A DNA stretch of 64,000 bases, from the NCBI GenBank assembly GCA_024691985.1, contig JAILNC010000129.1, positions 62,001 to 126,000 of the forward strand, given 5' to 3'. Below, piece by piece: positions 1-7,419 of the stretch. The stretch's first letter is position 1; every line of letters begins with the position of its first letter. The position numbers and the translations under genes were made by a program. The notes below the pieces were generated by a model. It ran no database searches. It saw only the letters and a list, made by a program, of their open reading frames with translations, and was not told the origin of the DNA. Origin of the DNA: Oscillospiraceae bacterium (lineage in GTDB: Bacteria; Bacillota; Clostridia; Oscillospirales; Oscillospiraceae).

Positions 1-230
1 GAGGTACCGCTGCCGTTCAGCCGCAGTCCCGCGGCCATGGCCGCGCCGACCAGCGCGCCACAGCTTCCCTCCATTGAGCCCATGCCGGATCCGAAACCGG
101 AAGCCATGGCAAGCAGCTGCGCATCGTCCAGCCCGGTCTGATCCTTCAGCGCGAAGAGCACTGCCTGACAGCAGTTGCAGGCCTTATGCTTATAAGCGAC
201 GGCCTGTTCGGCTCTCTCTTCAATCGTCAA
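1..230 (-). CDS. C_GCAxxG_C_C family protein, partial (C-terminus beyond window start)
   Basis: The reverse strand encodes 76 residues that run off the left edge. I chose the TTG at 230 because a GGAGG box lies just upstream and the protein then opens with a helix of the family type (MTIEERAEQAVAYKHK). The visible part has the Cys pair region KACNCCQAV, a glycine-rich GFGSGMGSMEGSCGAL segment and the start of a hydrophobic helix, which match the Cys-rich C_GCAxxG_C_C family of putative redox or metal-binding proteins. A complete relative sits at 17332-17727. The biochemical role of the family is not established. The last third of the protein is not in this window. Confidence 0.75.
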   Translation of the reverse strand, partial: MTIEERAEQAVAYKHKACNCCQAVLFALKDQTGLDDAQLLAMASGFGSGMGSMEGSCGALVGAAMAAGLRLNGSGT

Positions 231-398
231 TTTCTTTTCCTCCGTCTCTTTTTGTCCAGTATAGCAAAGCGCGTTTTTTTGTCAAGCCGTGCCGTGCGCT
301 GTAAAAAAATACTTGCGTCATCCGCTGTATATCGTCCCTGATCCGGCAAAAGATAGTGTCGGGCGAATGTCCCGAAACCAGAAAAGGAGATGGAAACG

Positions 399-599
399 AT
401 GTCCAACAACACCAGCAATCATCTTGTCAATCCCGCAGCCCGCGAGGCCATGGATAAGTTCAAGATGGAGGCCGCGTCCGAGGTCGGTGTGAACCTCAAG
501 GACGGCTACAACGGCGAGCTCACCAGCCGTCAGGCCGGTTCCGTCGGCGGCCAGATGGTCAAAAAGATGATCGAGGCATACGAAAACGGCATGAAGTAA
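399..599 (+). CDS. Alpha/beta-type small acid-soluble spore protein (SASP)
   Basis: This 66-residue protein belongs to the alpha/beta SASP family, which coats spore DNA in the forespore and protects it from UV and chemical damage. It has the two family signatures: a first helix containing NPAAREAMDKFKMEAASEVG, whose SEVG segment resembles the GPR protease recognition region, and a second helix with GELTSRQAGSVGGQMVKKM. I place the start at the ATG at 399, nine bases after an AAGGAG box. An in-frame ATG at 390 overlaps that box and is less likely. The gene is monocistronic, followed by a hairpin terminator. Forespore sigma-G control is expected from the family, but I could not identify a convincing sigma-G promoter. 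Confidence 0.95.
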   Translation: MSNNTSNHLVNPAAREAMDKFKMEAASEVGVNLKDGYNGELTSRQAGSVGGQMVKKMIEAYENGMK

Positions 600-614
600 G
601 GCTTCACGCCGGAG

Positions 615-647
615 ATGCAGGACAGTCGAAAGGCTGTTCTGCATTTT
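615..647 (+). terminator. Rho-independent terminator after the SASP gene
   Basis: An 11-bp imperfect stem (ATGCAGGACAG paired with CTGTTCTGCAT) with an 8-base loop is followed by TTTTC. It lies 15 bases after the SASP stop codon and separates that gene from the ATPase gene. Confidence 0.7.
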
Positions 648-676
648 CATATCCGGGCCGGGGAGGGGAATGTTTG

Positions 677-706
677 TTGACAGCGGAGCGCATTTGGATG
701 TATCAT
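677..706 (+). promoter_or_regulatory. Probable sigma-A promoter of the P-type ATPase gene
   Basis: A perfect TTGACA (677-682) is followed after 18 bases by TATCAT (701-706). A TATAAT at 706-711 is also present, but at 23 bases the spacing to the -35 is too long. The start codon of the ATPase is about 40 bases downstream. Confidence 0.5.
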
Positions 707-747
707 ATAATGACAAGTGTCCCAATCCTTCTGACAGGTGATACAAA

Positions 748-2712
748 ATGCCCAAGCATCTTGCGCCTTCCGCCAAGCGTGTATCGAAAACTGAAAAGCT
801 GAGATCTCTGCGGGAGCGCCGTGTGAAGGAGGAGCCCGAAGCGGAAAAGCGCAGGCTCCCGCTTCTGGATGCACTGGAGAGGGCCCGCTATCTGCCGATC
901 GTCCTGCCCGCGCTGCTGCTGATCGCGGCCGCGTTCCTTCCGCTCGAGGGCTGGATGCGTCCGGCCGTCTACGCCGTCCCGTTCCTGCTCGCCTATGCGC
1001 CGATCGTCCTCGCCTCCGTCAACGGTATACGCGAGCGGCGCTTCCTTTCCAATGAGCAGCTTACGGTCGCGGCGGGCGTTCTCCTGTTTGCCTGCGGCCT
1101 GTATACGGAGTCCGTCCTGTTGGCGATCCTGTTCGCCGCTTCGAAGCTTCTGGAGGAGTATTTGCTGGCCGACAGTCAGAAGGCCATGGACAAGGTGCTC
1201 GGCATGCTGCCGGACAAGGCGCTGGTGATGGGGGAGGACGGTCCCGAGCTGCGTGACCCGCGGGAGGTCGTCCCGGGGGATATCCTTTTTATCCCCGCCG
1301 GAGAGCGTATCCCTGTGGACGGGGTGATCACGGAGGGCATCACGACGATCGACACCGCGGCGGTCTCCGGACAGCGCTCGCCCTGGGCCGTGAACGAGGG
1401 ATACCGCGTCTATTCCGGCTGCATGAACCTGACCAGCGATATCAAGATCCGCGCGACCAAGCCCTTCGATCAGTCTGCGGCGGGGAGCATCTGCCGCATT
1501 GCGCAGGAGGCGGCGGACTTCAACTCCGAACAGGAGAACCAGGCCAGGCGCTTCAACAGCTTCTATGTGCTCGGCGTCGTGGCGCTTGCGGTGGTGACGG
1601 GACTTGTTCTTCCGCTCTTCAAGGGCAACTGGCTTTCCCATCTGTGCAGGGCGGCGGCGCTGCTGATCGCCGCGCGTCCCGCGGCGGAAGCTTTTTCCAT
1701 CCCGCTCGCCTATCGCAAGGGGCTTGCGCTGTCTGCAAAAAACGGCGTCTTCTCCAAGGGGGAGGATTGCTTTGAATCCATGGCACGCTCCGATACGGTG
1801 GTTTTCGACAAGACCGGGACCATCACGGAGGGGCGTTTCTCGGTGACGGATGTGGTGCCGAATCAGATGAGCGAGCATAAACTTCTCGTGATCGCCGCCG
1901 CCGCCGAGAGCTTCTCGCGTCATCCCGTCGCCCAGGCGATCCGGGAGGCCGCGGGGGAGATCGACAAGCGCGTGCTGCAGGTCATCAAGGTGAAGGAGAC
2001 GCCGGGAAAGGGCGTCTGCGCCTTCGTCGGCGAGCGTCAGGTCTATGTAGGCAATGCGGAATTCCTGCAGGAGCACGGGATCCGCTGCCCTGTCCCAAAG
2101 AGGATGGGCACGGCGGCCCACGTGTCGCTTGACGGTATGTACTGCGGCCATATCCTGATGACGGACAAGGTCAGAAGGCGCGCCTTCGACGCGCTGGAGG
2201 GGCTGCGCGTAAACGGCGTCGACAAGCTGGTCCTGCTGACCGGCGACGTGCTCTCGGCTGCCAGACCCCTCGCCTCCAAGCTGAACTTCGATATGCTCCG
2301 CGCTGAGCTCAAGCCCGAGGACAAGGCCAAGGCGGTCGACTATCTGATGCAGAACAAGGGAGACCGCTCCTGTGTGGCCTTCGTGGGCGACGGTGAGAAT
2401 GACGGGAAGATCATGTCTCTGGCCGACGTGGGGATCGCCATGGGCGTACTTGGCTCCGACGCCGCGCTCGCCGCGGCGGACGTGCTCATCATGGATCGGG
2501 ACATCATGAAGGTCCCGCGCACCGTGGCGCTCTCCCGCCTGATCTATCAGGTTTCGCTGCAGAACATGGTCGGCGGGTCCGGGTTCAGCCTTGTGCTGGT
2601 GCTGTTCGGCCTGCTCGGCGTTTTCTCCCCGCTTGTGGTCGAGATCCTGAGCTTTGTGCTCGCGGCGACTGTTCTGCTCAACACGCTGCGCATCCGTAGC
2701 GACGGCAGATAA
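748..2712 (+). CDS. P1B-like P-type ATPase with altered metal-site (CPC to RPA) and TGE (to SGQ) motifs
   Basis: The 654-residue protein has the architecture of heavy-metal P1B ATPases: N-terminal membrane helices, an actuator domain, two core helices, a phosphorylation/nucleotide-binding domain and a C-terminal helix pair. DKTGT (354-358), the HP motif (392-393), TGD (498-500) and GDGEND (547-552) are intact, so phosphorylation by ATP looks possible. Two key sites are not: the transmembrane CPC motif is RPA (310-312), and the actuator TGE is SGQ (207-209), replacing the Glu needed to dephosphorylate E2P. No N-terminal HMA domain is present; the first 45 residues are basic and charged. The HAD phosphatase gene follows by 12 bases. 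Metal transport cannot be assumed. A more degenerate relative is at 22186-23838. Confidence 0.85.
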   Translation: MPKHLAPSAKRVSKTEKLRSLRERRVKEEPEAEKRRLPLLDALERARYLPIVLPALLLIAAAFLPLEGWMRPAVYAVPFLLAYAPIVLASVNGIRERRFLSNEQLTVAAGVLLFACGLYTESVLLAILFAASKLLEEYLLADSQKAMDKVLGMLPDKALVMGEDGPELRDPREVVPGDILFIPAGERIPVDGVITEGITTIDTAAVSGQRSPWAVNEGYRVYSGCMNLTSDIKIRATKPFDQSAAGSICRIAQEAADFNSEQENQARRFNSFYVLGVVALAVVTGLVLPLFKGNWLSHLCRAAALLIAARPAAEAFSIPLAYRKGLALSAKNGVFSKGEDCFESMARSDTVVFDKTGTITEGRFSVTDVVPNQMSEHKLLVIAAAAESFSRHPVAQAIREAAGEIDKRVLQVIKVKETPGKGVCAFVGERQVYVGNAEFLQEHGIRCPVPKRMGTAAHVSLDGMYCGHILMTDKVRRRAFDALEGLRVNGVDKLVLLTGDVLSAARPLASKLNFDMLRAELKPEDKAKAVDYLMQNKGDRSCVAFVGDGENDGKIMSLADVGIAMGVLGSDAALAAADVLIMDRDIMKVPRTVALSRLIYQVSLQNMVGGSGFSLVLVLFGLLGVFSPLVVEILSFVLAATVLLNTLRIRSDGR

Positions 2713-2724
2713 AAGACAGTTACA

Positions 2725-3285
2725 ATGAACATCTACGATTTTGACAAGACGATCTTTCATCCGGACAGCTCCGCGACCTTTTTCCGCTATTGCCTGCGGA
2801 CGATCCCGGCCGCCGTACTGCCGACGCTGCCGCGCACAGCGGCCGCCGCTCTCCGTTACCGAAAAGGGAAGCTTGGGGCGAAGGAGCTCAAGCAGCAAAT
2901 ATTTTCCTTTCTTTCCTCCGTCCGGGACCCGGAGACTCTTGTCGACGCCTTCTGGAAGAAAAACGAATGGCGCATCGGCGACTGGTATCTCAAACAGAAG
3001 CGGGACGACGACCTGATCATCTCCGCCTCTCCGCGCTTTCTGCTCGCCCCGATCTGTGAAAAGCTCGGCGTTTCGCTGATCGCAACGGAGATGGATCCCC
3101 ACACGGGACAGATCACCGGGGAAAACTGCCGCGATGTGGAAAAGCCAAAGCGCTTCCGTGCCTCTTATCCCGACGCGCTTGTGGAACGATTCTATTCTGA
3201 CTCCCTCTCCGACGCTCCCATGGCGGAACTCGCGGACGAGGCTGTCATGGTAAAAAAGCACCGCCTGTTCCCCTGGCCAAAATGA
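2725..3285 (+). CDS. HAD superfamily (subfamily IB-like) phosphatase
   Basis: A 186-residue HAD hydrolase. Motif I is DFDKT at residues 5-9, with the nucleophile and acid/base aspartates; motif II is the Ser of IISASPRFL; and motif III/IV lies in a lysine followed by SLSDAPM. The helical cap between motifs I and II fits the IB group that includes phosphoserine phosphatase-like enzymes. The substrate cannot be read from sequence. The gene is 12 bases downstream of the P-type ATPase gene, so the two are probably co-transcribed, and a hairpin terminator follows. Confidence 0.85.
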   Translation: MNIYDFDKTIFHPDSSATFFRYCLRTIPAAVLPTLPRTAAAALRYRKGKLGAKELKQQIFSFLSSVRDPETLVDAFWKKNEWRIGDWYLKQKRDDDLIISASPRFLLAPICEKLGVSLIATEMDPHTGQITGENCRDVEKPKRFRASYPDALVERFYSDSLSDAPMAELADEAVMVKKHRLFPWPK

Positions 3286-3297
3286 ATAACCAAACCG

Positions 3298-3327
3298 GCT
3301 CCGGCGCTGCGAATACAGCGCCGGAGC
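3298..3327 (+). terminator. Hairpin terminator after ATPase-HAD operon
   Basis: A perfect 12-bp stem, GCTCCGGCGCTG with CAGCGCCGGAGC, encloses a 6-base loop. The U-tract is poor (TTCTAAAA), so efficiency is uncertain. Confidence 0.6.
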
Positions 3328-3331
3328 TTCT

Positions 3332-3422
3332 AAAACCATGTTGCCATGTTCGATGACAGAGCAGCAGGGGAGCTCGAGGGGGCAAGGCCCGCCTCGAGTT
3401 CAATAAACCGCCGTCCGGAAAG
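3332..3422. repeat. 91-bp dispersed repeat, copy A
   Basis: These 91 bases match 23898-23988 with six substitutions and no gaps. The core contains an imperfect inverted repeat (CTCGAGG near 3373 and CCTCGAG near 3392), so it can fold as a hairpin. Both copies begin a few bases after a hairpin that closes a locus encoding a P-type-ATPase relative, and both end at CCGGAAAG. It has no coding potential that I can support. A REP- or MITE-like element is possible. Confidence 0.85.
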
Positions 3423-3473
3423 TCTGAAAATCAGGCTTTCCGGATATTCGCATTTTGCCTTGAAGCAAAATGC
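3415..3473. other. Two adjacent hairpins at the edge of repeat copy A
   Basis: CCGGAAAG (3415-3422) pairs with CTTTCCGG (3436-3443), and the inner CTGA/TCAG extends the stem. Directly after it GCATTTTGC (3450-3458) pairs with GCAAAATGC (3465-3473). They lie between the repeat and the spoIIIA promoter. They could be part of a longer element or insulate the spoIIIA operon from upstream transcription. The structure is seen; the function is unknown. Confidence 0.5.
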
Positions 3474-3501
3474 GCGGCGGATAAGCGCCGGAGCTTTTTG
3501 C

Positions 3502-3531
3502 GTCATAGCGGGATAGGGGAGCGCATAGATT
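3502..3531 (+). promoter_or_regulatory. Putative sigma-E promoter of the spoIIIA operon
   Basis: GTCATAG (3502-3508), a 15-base spacer and CATAGATT (3524-3531) resemble the sigma-E consensus, which has an ATA-containing -35 and a CATACAAT-like -10. The spoIVA upstream region has the same arrangement, GTCATAC-15-CATAGACT. spoIIIA and spoIVA are both sigma-E genes in Bacillus subtilis. Confidence 0.6.
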
Positions 3532-3545
3532 GTCCCTGGGAAGTG

Positions 3546-4409
3546 ATGACCATGGATCCCTTTGAAACAGCCTGTACGCTGCTGCCGGACGAGTTGTCGG
3601 CGCGCTTGAGGGAATACCGGAGCGCCGAGGAACTGCGTCTGCGCGTCGGCCGTCGTCCGACGGTGCTGATCGGCTGCCGGGAAACGCCCTTTTCTCCCGA
3701 CCCACTGGACCGTGAGGCGATGGACCGCATCCTCGAGATCGCGACCGGAGCCTCGCTGCACGCGGCCTCCGCCTCCCTGCAAAGGGGCTTTCTCAGCTAT
3801 CGCGGCCTGCGCATCGGCGTCTGCGGCGAGGCTGCGGTATCCGGGGATCATCTGATCGGCTATCGGTGCGTGAACTCCCTTGCGGTCCGCATCCCGCAGC
3901 CATGTTCGCAGGCCTGTCTCGATACGGCGCGGGAGAGCCTGTCCGATGGGATTTGCAGCACACTGATCGTGGCCCCGCCCGGCGTCGGGAAGACGAGCCT
4001 GCTGCGCTGCCTGATCCGCGCTGCTTCGGAGCGCGGCTGCCGCGTCAGCGTGATCGACGAGCGAAACGAGCTCTCGGGCGGATGCGGAGGGGAAGAGGCC
4101 TGCGATCTCGGCCCCTGCAGCGATGTGCTGGCCGGGCTTGACAAGCACACGGCGGCGATGATGCTGCTGCGGAGCATGAACCCGGAGCTCATCGCCATGG
4201 ACGAGATCACGCAGAGCGCGGATCTGGAGGCCGTGAAAAGCATAGCGGGCTGCGGCGTGCGGCTCTTTGCCACCGCGCACGGCCGCTCCCGGGAGGATAT
4301 GCGAAGGCGGCGGCTCTACCGGGAGCTTTTGGAGCAAGGGATTTTTACGCGCCTGATTTCCATCTCGATCAATGACGGCAAGCGCGTCTATACGCGGGAA
4401 TGCCTGTGA
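3546..4409 (+). CDS. spoIIIAA: Stage III sporulation protein AA (SpoIIIAA), ATPase
   Basis: This 287-residue protein is the secretion-type ATPase of the SpoIIIA-SpoIIQ channel, which links mother cell and forespore during engulfment. A Walker A site (APPGVGKTSLLR) lies near residues 143-154. A Walker B-like VIDERNEL follows, and then the AMDEI segment typical of the family. I start at the ATG at 3546 (or the in-frame ATG at 3552), which has GGGAAG just upstream; an in-frame ATG at 3498 would lie before the promoter -10 and is rejected. It is the first of eight tightly packed genes and overlaps spoIIIAB by 10 bases. Confidence 0.95.
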   Translation: MTMDPFETACTLLPDELSARLREYRSAEELRLRVGRRPTVLIGCRETPFSPDPLDREAMDRILEIATGASLHAASASLQRGFLSYRGLRIGVCGEAAVSGDHLIGYRCVNSLAVRIPQPCSQACLDTARESLSDGICSTLIVAPPGVGKTSLLRCLIRAASERGCRVSVIDERNELSGGCGGEEACDLGPCSDVLAGLDKHTAAMMLLRSMNPELIAMDEITQSADLEAVKSIAGCGVRLFATAHGRSREDMRRRRLYRELLEQGIFTRLISISINDGKRVYTRECL

Positions 4410-4921
4410 GCGGAAAGCTTCCGGGCCTGCTGCTGATCGCGGGCGCGGCGCTCTGGTCCGCCTCCGCCTATCTGCGCTGTTGTCGCAGCCGCATCCGTAA
4501 GCTTGCCTCGCTTGCGCTGCTGCTGGAACTGATGCAGGGGGAACTGCAAAGCGCCGCACCGCCGCTGGAGCAGCTGCTGGTGACGCTGCGGCCGCGGCTG
4601 GACGGAAACGCGCGGGACTTTGCCGCGTCTGTCAGCGCGGGAATGGGAGAACTCGGGAAGCGCAGCTTTTCGGAGATCTGGAATACAAGCCTTCATACCT
4701 GTTTCCCGGAGCTGAGCGAGGCGGAGCGGAGAGAACTGGAGACTCTGGGAAGCGTCCTCGGCAGATATGAGCTCTCACGCCAGCTTGAGGCGATCGCACG
4801 CTGCAGAGGCTTCCTGAAGCAGAGCGAGCAGCGCGAAGCCTCAGCTCTGCGTGAAAAGACCCGCCTCTCGCTCGGACTTGCTCTTACCGCCGCCGCGCTG
4901 CTCGGGATCGTACTCGTTTAG
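4400..4921 (+). CDS. spoIIIAB: Stage III sporulation protein AB (SpoIIIAB)
   Basis: A 173-residue protein with an N-terminal membrane helix (residues 5-20), a long helical cytosolic region (LLLELMQGELQSAAPPLEQLL) and a C-terminal membrane helix (LSLGLALTAAALLGIVLV). This GspF-like layout and length match SpoIIIAB, a membrane partner of the SpoIIIAA ATPase. Its start overlaps spoIIIAA by 10 bases, which suggests translational coupling. Position in the operon supports the assignment. Confidence 0.92.
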   Translation: MPVSGKLPGLLLIAGAALWSASAYLRCCRSRIRKLASLALLLELMQGELQSAAPPLEQLLVTLRPRLDGNARDFAASVSAGMGELGKRSFSEIWNTSLHTCFPELSEAERRELETLGSVLGRYELSRQLEAIARCRGFLKQSEQREASALREKTRLSLGLALTAAALLGIVLV

Positions 4922-4929
4922 GAGAAAGC

Positions 4930-5124
4930 ATGGATATCGATTTGATTTTCAAGATCGCCGCCGTGGGGATCCTCGTGGCGGTCCTCAACATTCTGCTGCA
5001 GCGTTCCGGCCGGGAGGAGCAGGCATTGATGACGACGATCACCGCGCTGGTCGTCGTACTGATGGTGGTCGTGCAGAAGATCAGCGAGCTTTTCGGCATG
5101 ATCAAAAGTCTGTTCAATCTCTGA
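4930..5124 (+). CDS. spoIIIAC: Stage III sporulation protein AC (SpoIIIAC)
   Basis: A 64-residue, almost wholly hydrophobic protein with two membrane helices (LIFKIAAVGILVAVLNILL and ALMTTITALVVVLMVVV) separated by a short polar turn containing QRSGREEQ, as in SpoIIIAC. It is one of the small membrane subunits of the SpoIIIA channel. An AGGAG box precedes the ATG, and the next gene starts two bases after its stop. Confidence 0.93.
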   Translation: MDIDLIFKIAAVGILVAVLNILLQRSGREEQALMTTITALVVVLMVVVQKISELFGMIKSLFNL

Positions 5125-5125
5125 A

Positions 5126-5512
5126 ATGGAGTTGGTGCTTCAATGTACGGCGGCTGCGATCTTCAGCGCCCTTACCTCGCTGCTTCTGAAACGCCATCAT
5201 CCGGAGCTGTCCTTCTCGCTGAGCACACTGACGCTTGCGCTGATCCTGCTGAGCTCTCTGCGTCTGCTCACGGGCGCGGCGGATTTCGTCCGCAGCGTGC
5301 GTACGTCTCTCGGCGCGAACGCGGAGCAGCTTCAGCCGGTGTTGAAATGCCTCGGCATCGCCGTCGTGAGTCGCTTCGGCGCCGGTCTGTGCCGCGACGC
5401 CTCCCAGAGCGCGCTCGGTGCCGCGGTGGAGACGGCGGGTCTGCTCTGTGCGGCGGCGGTCGCCATGCCGTCGGTCCTCACTATGGTCAATATGGCCGCC
5501 TCCTTTCTCTGA
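5126..5512 (+). CDS. spoIIIAD: Stage III sporulation protein AD (SpoIIIAD)
   Basis: A 128-residue integral membrane protein with three to four helices, matching SpoIIIAD in size and in its C-terminal ASQSALGAAVETAGLLCAA region. It is related to SpoIIIAC and is a membrane subunit of the mother cell-forespore channel. The start ATG follows the spoIIIAC stop by one base, and the stop overlaps or abuts the start of spoIIIAE. Confidence 0.93.
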   Translation: MELVLQCTAAAIFSALTSLLLKRHHPELSFSLSTLTLALILLSSLRLLTGAADFVRSVRTSLGANAEQLQPVLKCLGIAVVSRFGAGLCRDASQSALGAAVETAGLLCAAAVAMPSVLTMVNMAASFL

Positions 5513-5520
5513 AGCTGCTT

Positions 5521-6603
5521 GTGCTCGTGCTGCTCCTCGCGCCGTTCTTCACGTGCCGCGCCTATGCGCTCGAACCGAAAGATGAGAGCGCGGACGTCTT
5601 TCATCTCGAATCCATGTGCGACGGACTGAGCGGAGAGGAGCGGGAGATCAGCGGCGAGCTGTCGGCGGAGAGCTATGATGCGGAGGGCGCGATGCGCAGA
5701 CTCGGTGAGGAACTGAAAAAGAGGGTACGCGAAGAGGTACATGGCACGCTACGCTTCGCGTCTTCCCTGACAGCGCTGTGCTTTCTGGGCGGCTTCGCCT
5801 GTGCGCTGTGCGAGGACGAGACCATACGCGCGTTCTCGGAGATCTGTGTTTGCTGCGCGGCTGCGGCGCTTCTGACCGGGAGCATGGACAGTCTGATCCG
5901 CCAGACGATGGAGGCGCTTTATCGCCTGTCGGATTACTCCAAGGCTGCGCTGCCCGTCGTCTTTACGGCTGCCGCGGCGAGCGGAGCCGCGGCCTCCGCG
6001 GCTGCGCGCTACGCCGCGGTGAGCTTTGCCCTCGACGTACTGATGAGTCTGGCACAACGCTTCATCCTGCCGCTCGTCAACGCTTATCTGGCGCTGACGC
6101 TGACCGGCGCGCTTTTTCCCAACAGCATGCTCAAGGCCGCCGCGCGCTTTGCGCGCTGGGTTGCAGGCATCCTGCTGACAGGGACAAGTCTCGTCTTTAC
6201 CGCCTATATCGGCGTCAGCGGGGCGATCAGCTCGGCGGTGAACGCCGCCGCCGTCAAGGCGACGAAAACTTTGATCTCCACGGCGCTGCCCGTTGTCGGC
6301 GGCATGATCTCGGACGCCTCGGCCATGGTCCTTTCCGCGGCTGGCGTCGTCAGAAGCTGCGCGGGGGCCTTCGGGCTGATCTCGGTCTGCGCCATCTGTC
6401 TGGGCCCCTTTGTGCTGCTGAGCGTCAAGACCCTGCTTTTCAAGGCGGTCTCCGTGCTGGCGGAGGCCGTCCCCTGCGGGCGGCTGTCCGGACTTCTCTC
6501 CGGCGTATCCGAGGCCTCGGCCATGCTGATGGGGCTGCTCGGCAGCTGCGCCGTCATGCTCTTTCTCTCCTTCTCGGTCGCCATGAAGGCGGTGACGGTC
6601 TGA
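5521..6603 (+). CDS. spoIIIAE: Stage III sporulation protein AE (SpoIIIAE)
   Basis: The reading frame gives a polytopic membrane protein of about 360 residues with a signal-like N-terminus ending CRAYA, an acidic extracytoplasmic segment and seven or so helices. The VNAAAVKATKTLISTALPVVGGMISD stretch is characteristic of SpoIIIAE. The start is uncertain. No ATG fits after the end of spoIIIAD; I use the GTG at 5521, nine bases after the spoIIIAD stop, although a CTG at 5509 overlapping that stop is also open. An in-frame ATG at 5143 lies wholly within spoIIIAD and would add unrelated sequence. The stop overlaps spoIIIAF by one base. Confidence 0.9.
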   Translation: MLVLLLAPFFTCRAYALEPKDESADVFHLESMCDGLSGEEREISGELSAESYDAEGAMRRLGEELKKRVREEVHGTLRFASSLTALCFLGGFACALCEDETIRAFSEICVCCAAAALLTGSMDSLIRQTMEALYRLSDYSKAALPVVFTAAAASGAAASAAARYAAVSFALDVLMSLAQRFILPLVNAYLALTLTGALFPNSMLKAAARFARWVAGILLTGTSLVFTAYIGVSGAISSAVNAAAVKATKTLISTALPVVGGMISDASAMVLSAAGVVRSCAGAFGLISVCAICLGPFVLLSVKTLLFKAVSVLAEAVPCGRLSGLLSGVSEASAMLMGLLGSCAVMLFLSFSVAMKAVTV

Positions 6604-7082
6604 TGAGCACGGCCCTGCGGGAACTGATCGCGCTCTCGCTGCTGATGGGCCTCTCGCTGCACCTCTGCCCCGAGAGCGGCGTCCGGCGGGTCCTGACGGT
6701 CCTGTGCGCCGCGCTGCTTGGCCTGTCGATCCTGAGACCGTTCAAGGACTTTGACTACGACGTCTTCGCGCTGGAGACAGCGAAGCTGAGGGAGGCGGAG
6801 CTCACGATCAGCCGGGAGGGCGAGCAGGCCTCACAAAGGCTCAACCGCCTGTTCATAGAGGAGGAGTATGCGGCATATGTTCAAAACAGGGCGGAGCAGC
6901 TAGGCGTTTCCGGGCTGAAAGCGGAGATCCAGACCGAGTGGGCGTATGACGGGCTCTGGGTCCCCTATGCCTCTCACATCACAGGCAGCGTGGACACTTC
7001 GGAGAGAGCGGCACTGGAACGCATGCTGCGGGAAGAGCTGGGGATCCCGGCAGAAAGGCAGTATTGGTACGCGGATGGATGA
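6603..7082 (+). CDS. spoIIIAF: Stage III sporulation protein AF (SpoIIIAF)
   Basis: A 159-residue protein with two N-terminal membrane helices (LIALSLLMGLSLHLC and VLTVLCAALLGLSILRPF) and a soluble domain of about 100 residues ending in SERAALERMLREELGIPAE. That domain corresponds to the ring-building-like fold of SpoIIIAF. The ATG at 6603 overlaps the spoIIIAE stop, and the end overlaps spoIIIAG by eight bases. Role: structural component of the SpoIIIA channel on the mother-cell side. Confidence 0.92.
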   Translation: MSTALRELIALSLLMGLSLHLCPESGVRRVLTVLCAALLGLSILRPFKDFDYDVFALETAKLREAELTISREGEQASQRLNRLFIEEEYAAYVQNRAEQLGVSGLKAEIQTEWAYDGLWVPYASHITGSVDTSERAALERMLREELGIPAERQYWYADG

Positions 7083-7398
7083 AATCAAAAAGAGACTCAG
7101 CCTGCTCGGCAAATTCAAGTACCCGCTGCTGGTTCTGCTCGCGGGGATGCTGCTGATGCTCCTGCCGCTGTCGCCGGAAAAGAAGGAAGAAGCCCCGGCG
7201 CCGGAGCAGCGGCTTGAAGAGATCCTTTCAAGCTCGCGCGGGGTGGGGGAGGCGCGCGTCCTGCTTTCTCCGTCCGGCGTCATCGTCGTCTGCCGCGGCG
7301 CGGACGACGCGTCGGTACGGCTTGACATGATCCGCGCGATCCGTTCATATACTGGTTTCGGCTCGGATAAGATCACGATACTGAAATTAGCGGACTGA
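7075..7398 (+). CDS. spoIIIAG: Stage III sporulation protein AG (SpoIIIAG), short form lacking the beta-insertion
   Basis: This 107-residue protein has one membrane helix (residues 15-36) and a compact domain. In Bacillus subtilis SpoIIIAG is about 229 residues and builds a large ring in the intermembrane space, with a ring-building motif interrupted by a beta-rich insertion. Here LEEILSSSRGVGEARVLL leads directly into GVIVVCRGADDASVRLDM and a final strand ITILKL. These are the two halves of the ring-building motif, with the roughly 60-residue insertion missing. The frame is open and flanked by intact genes, so this looks like a natural short variant rather than a broken gene. The start ATG overlaps spoIIIAF. 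Confidence 0.88.
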   Translation: MDEIKKRLSLLGKFKYPLLVLLAGMLLMLLPLSPEKKEEAPAPEQRLEEILSSSRGVGEARVLLSPSGVIVVCRGADDASVRLDMIRAIRSYTGFGSDKITILKLAD

Positions 7399-7419
7399 GC
7401 GCAGGGAGGAGAATCGACC

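Noticed and set aside
703-3339. Long reverse-strand open frame opposite the P-type ATPase and HAD genes
   Set aside because: It is a GC-rich shadow frame with an Arg/Gly/His-dominated translation and no recognisable domain; the + strand genes have clear motifs.
5143-5520. N-terminal extension of SpoIIIAE from an in-frame ATG at 5143
   Set aside because: The extension lies wholly inside spoIIIAD in another frame and yields low-complexity residues; the SpoIIIAE homology begins near 5521.
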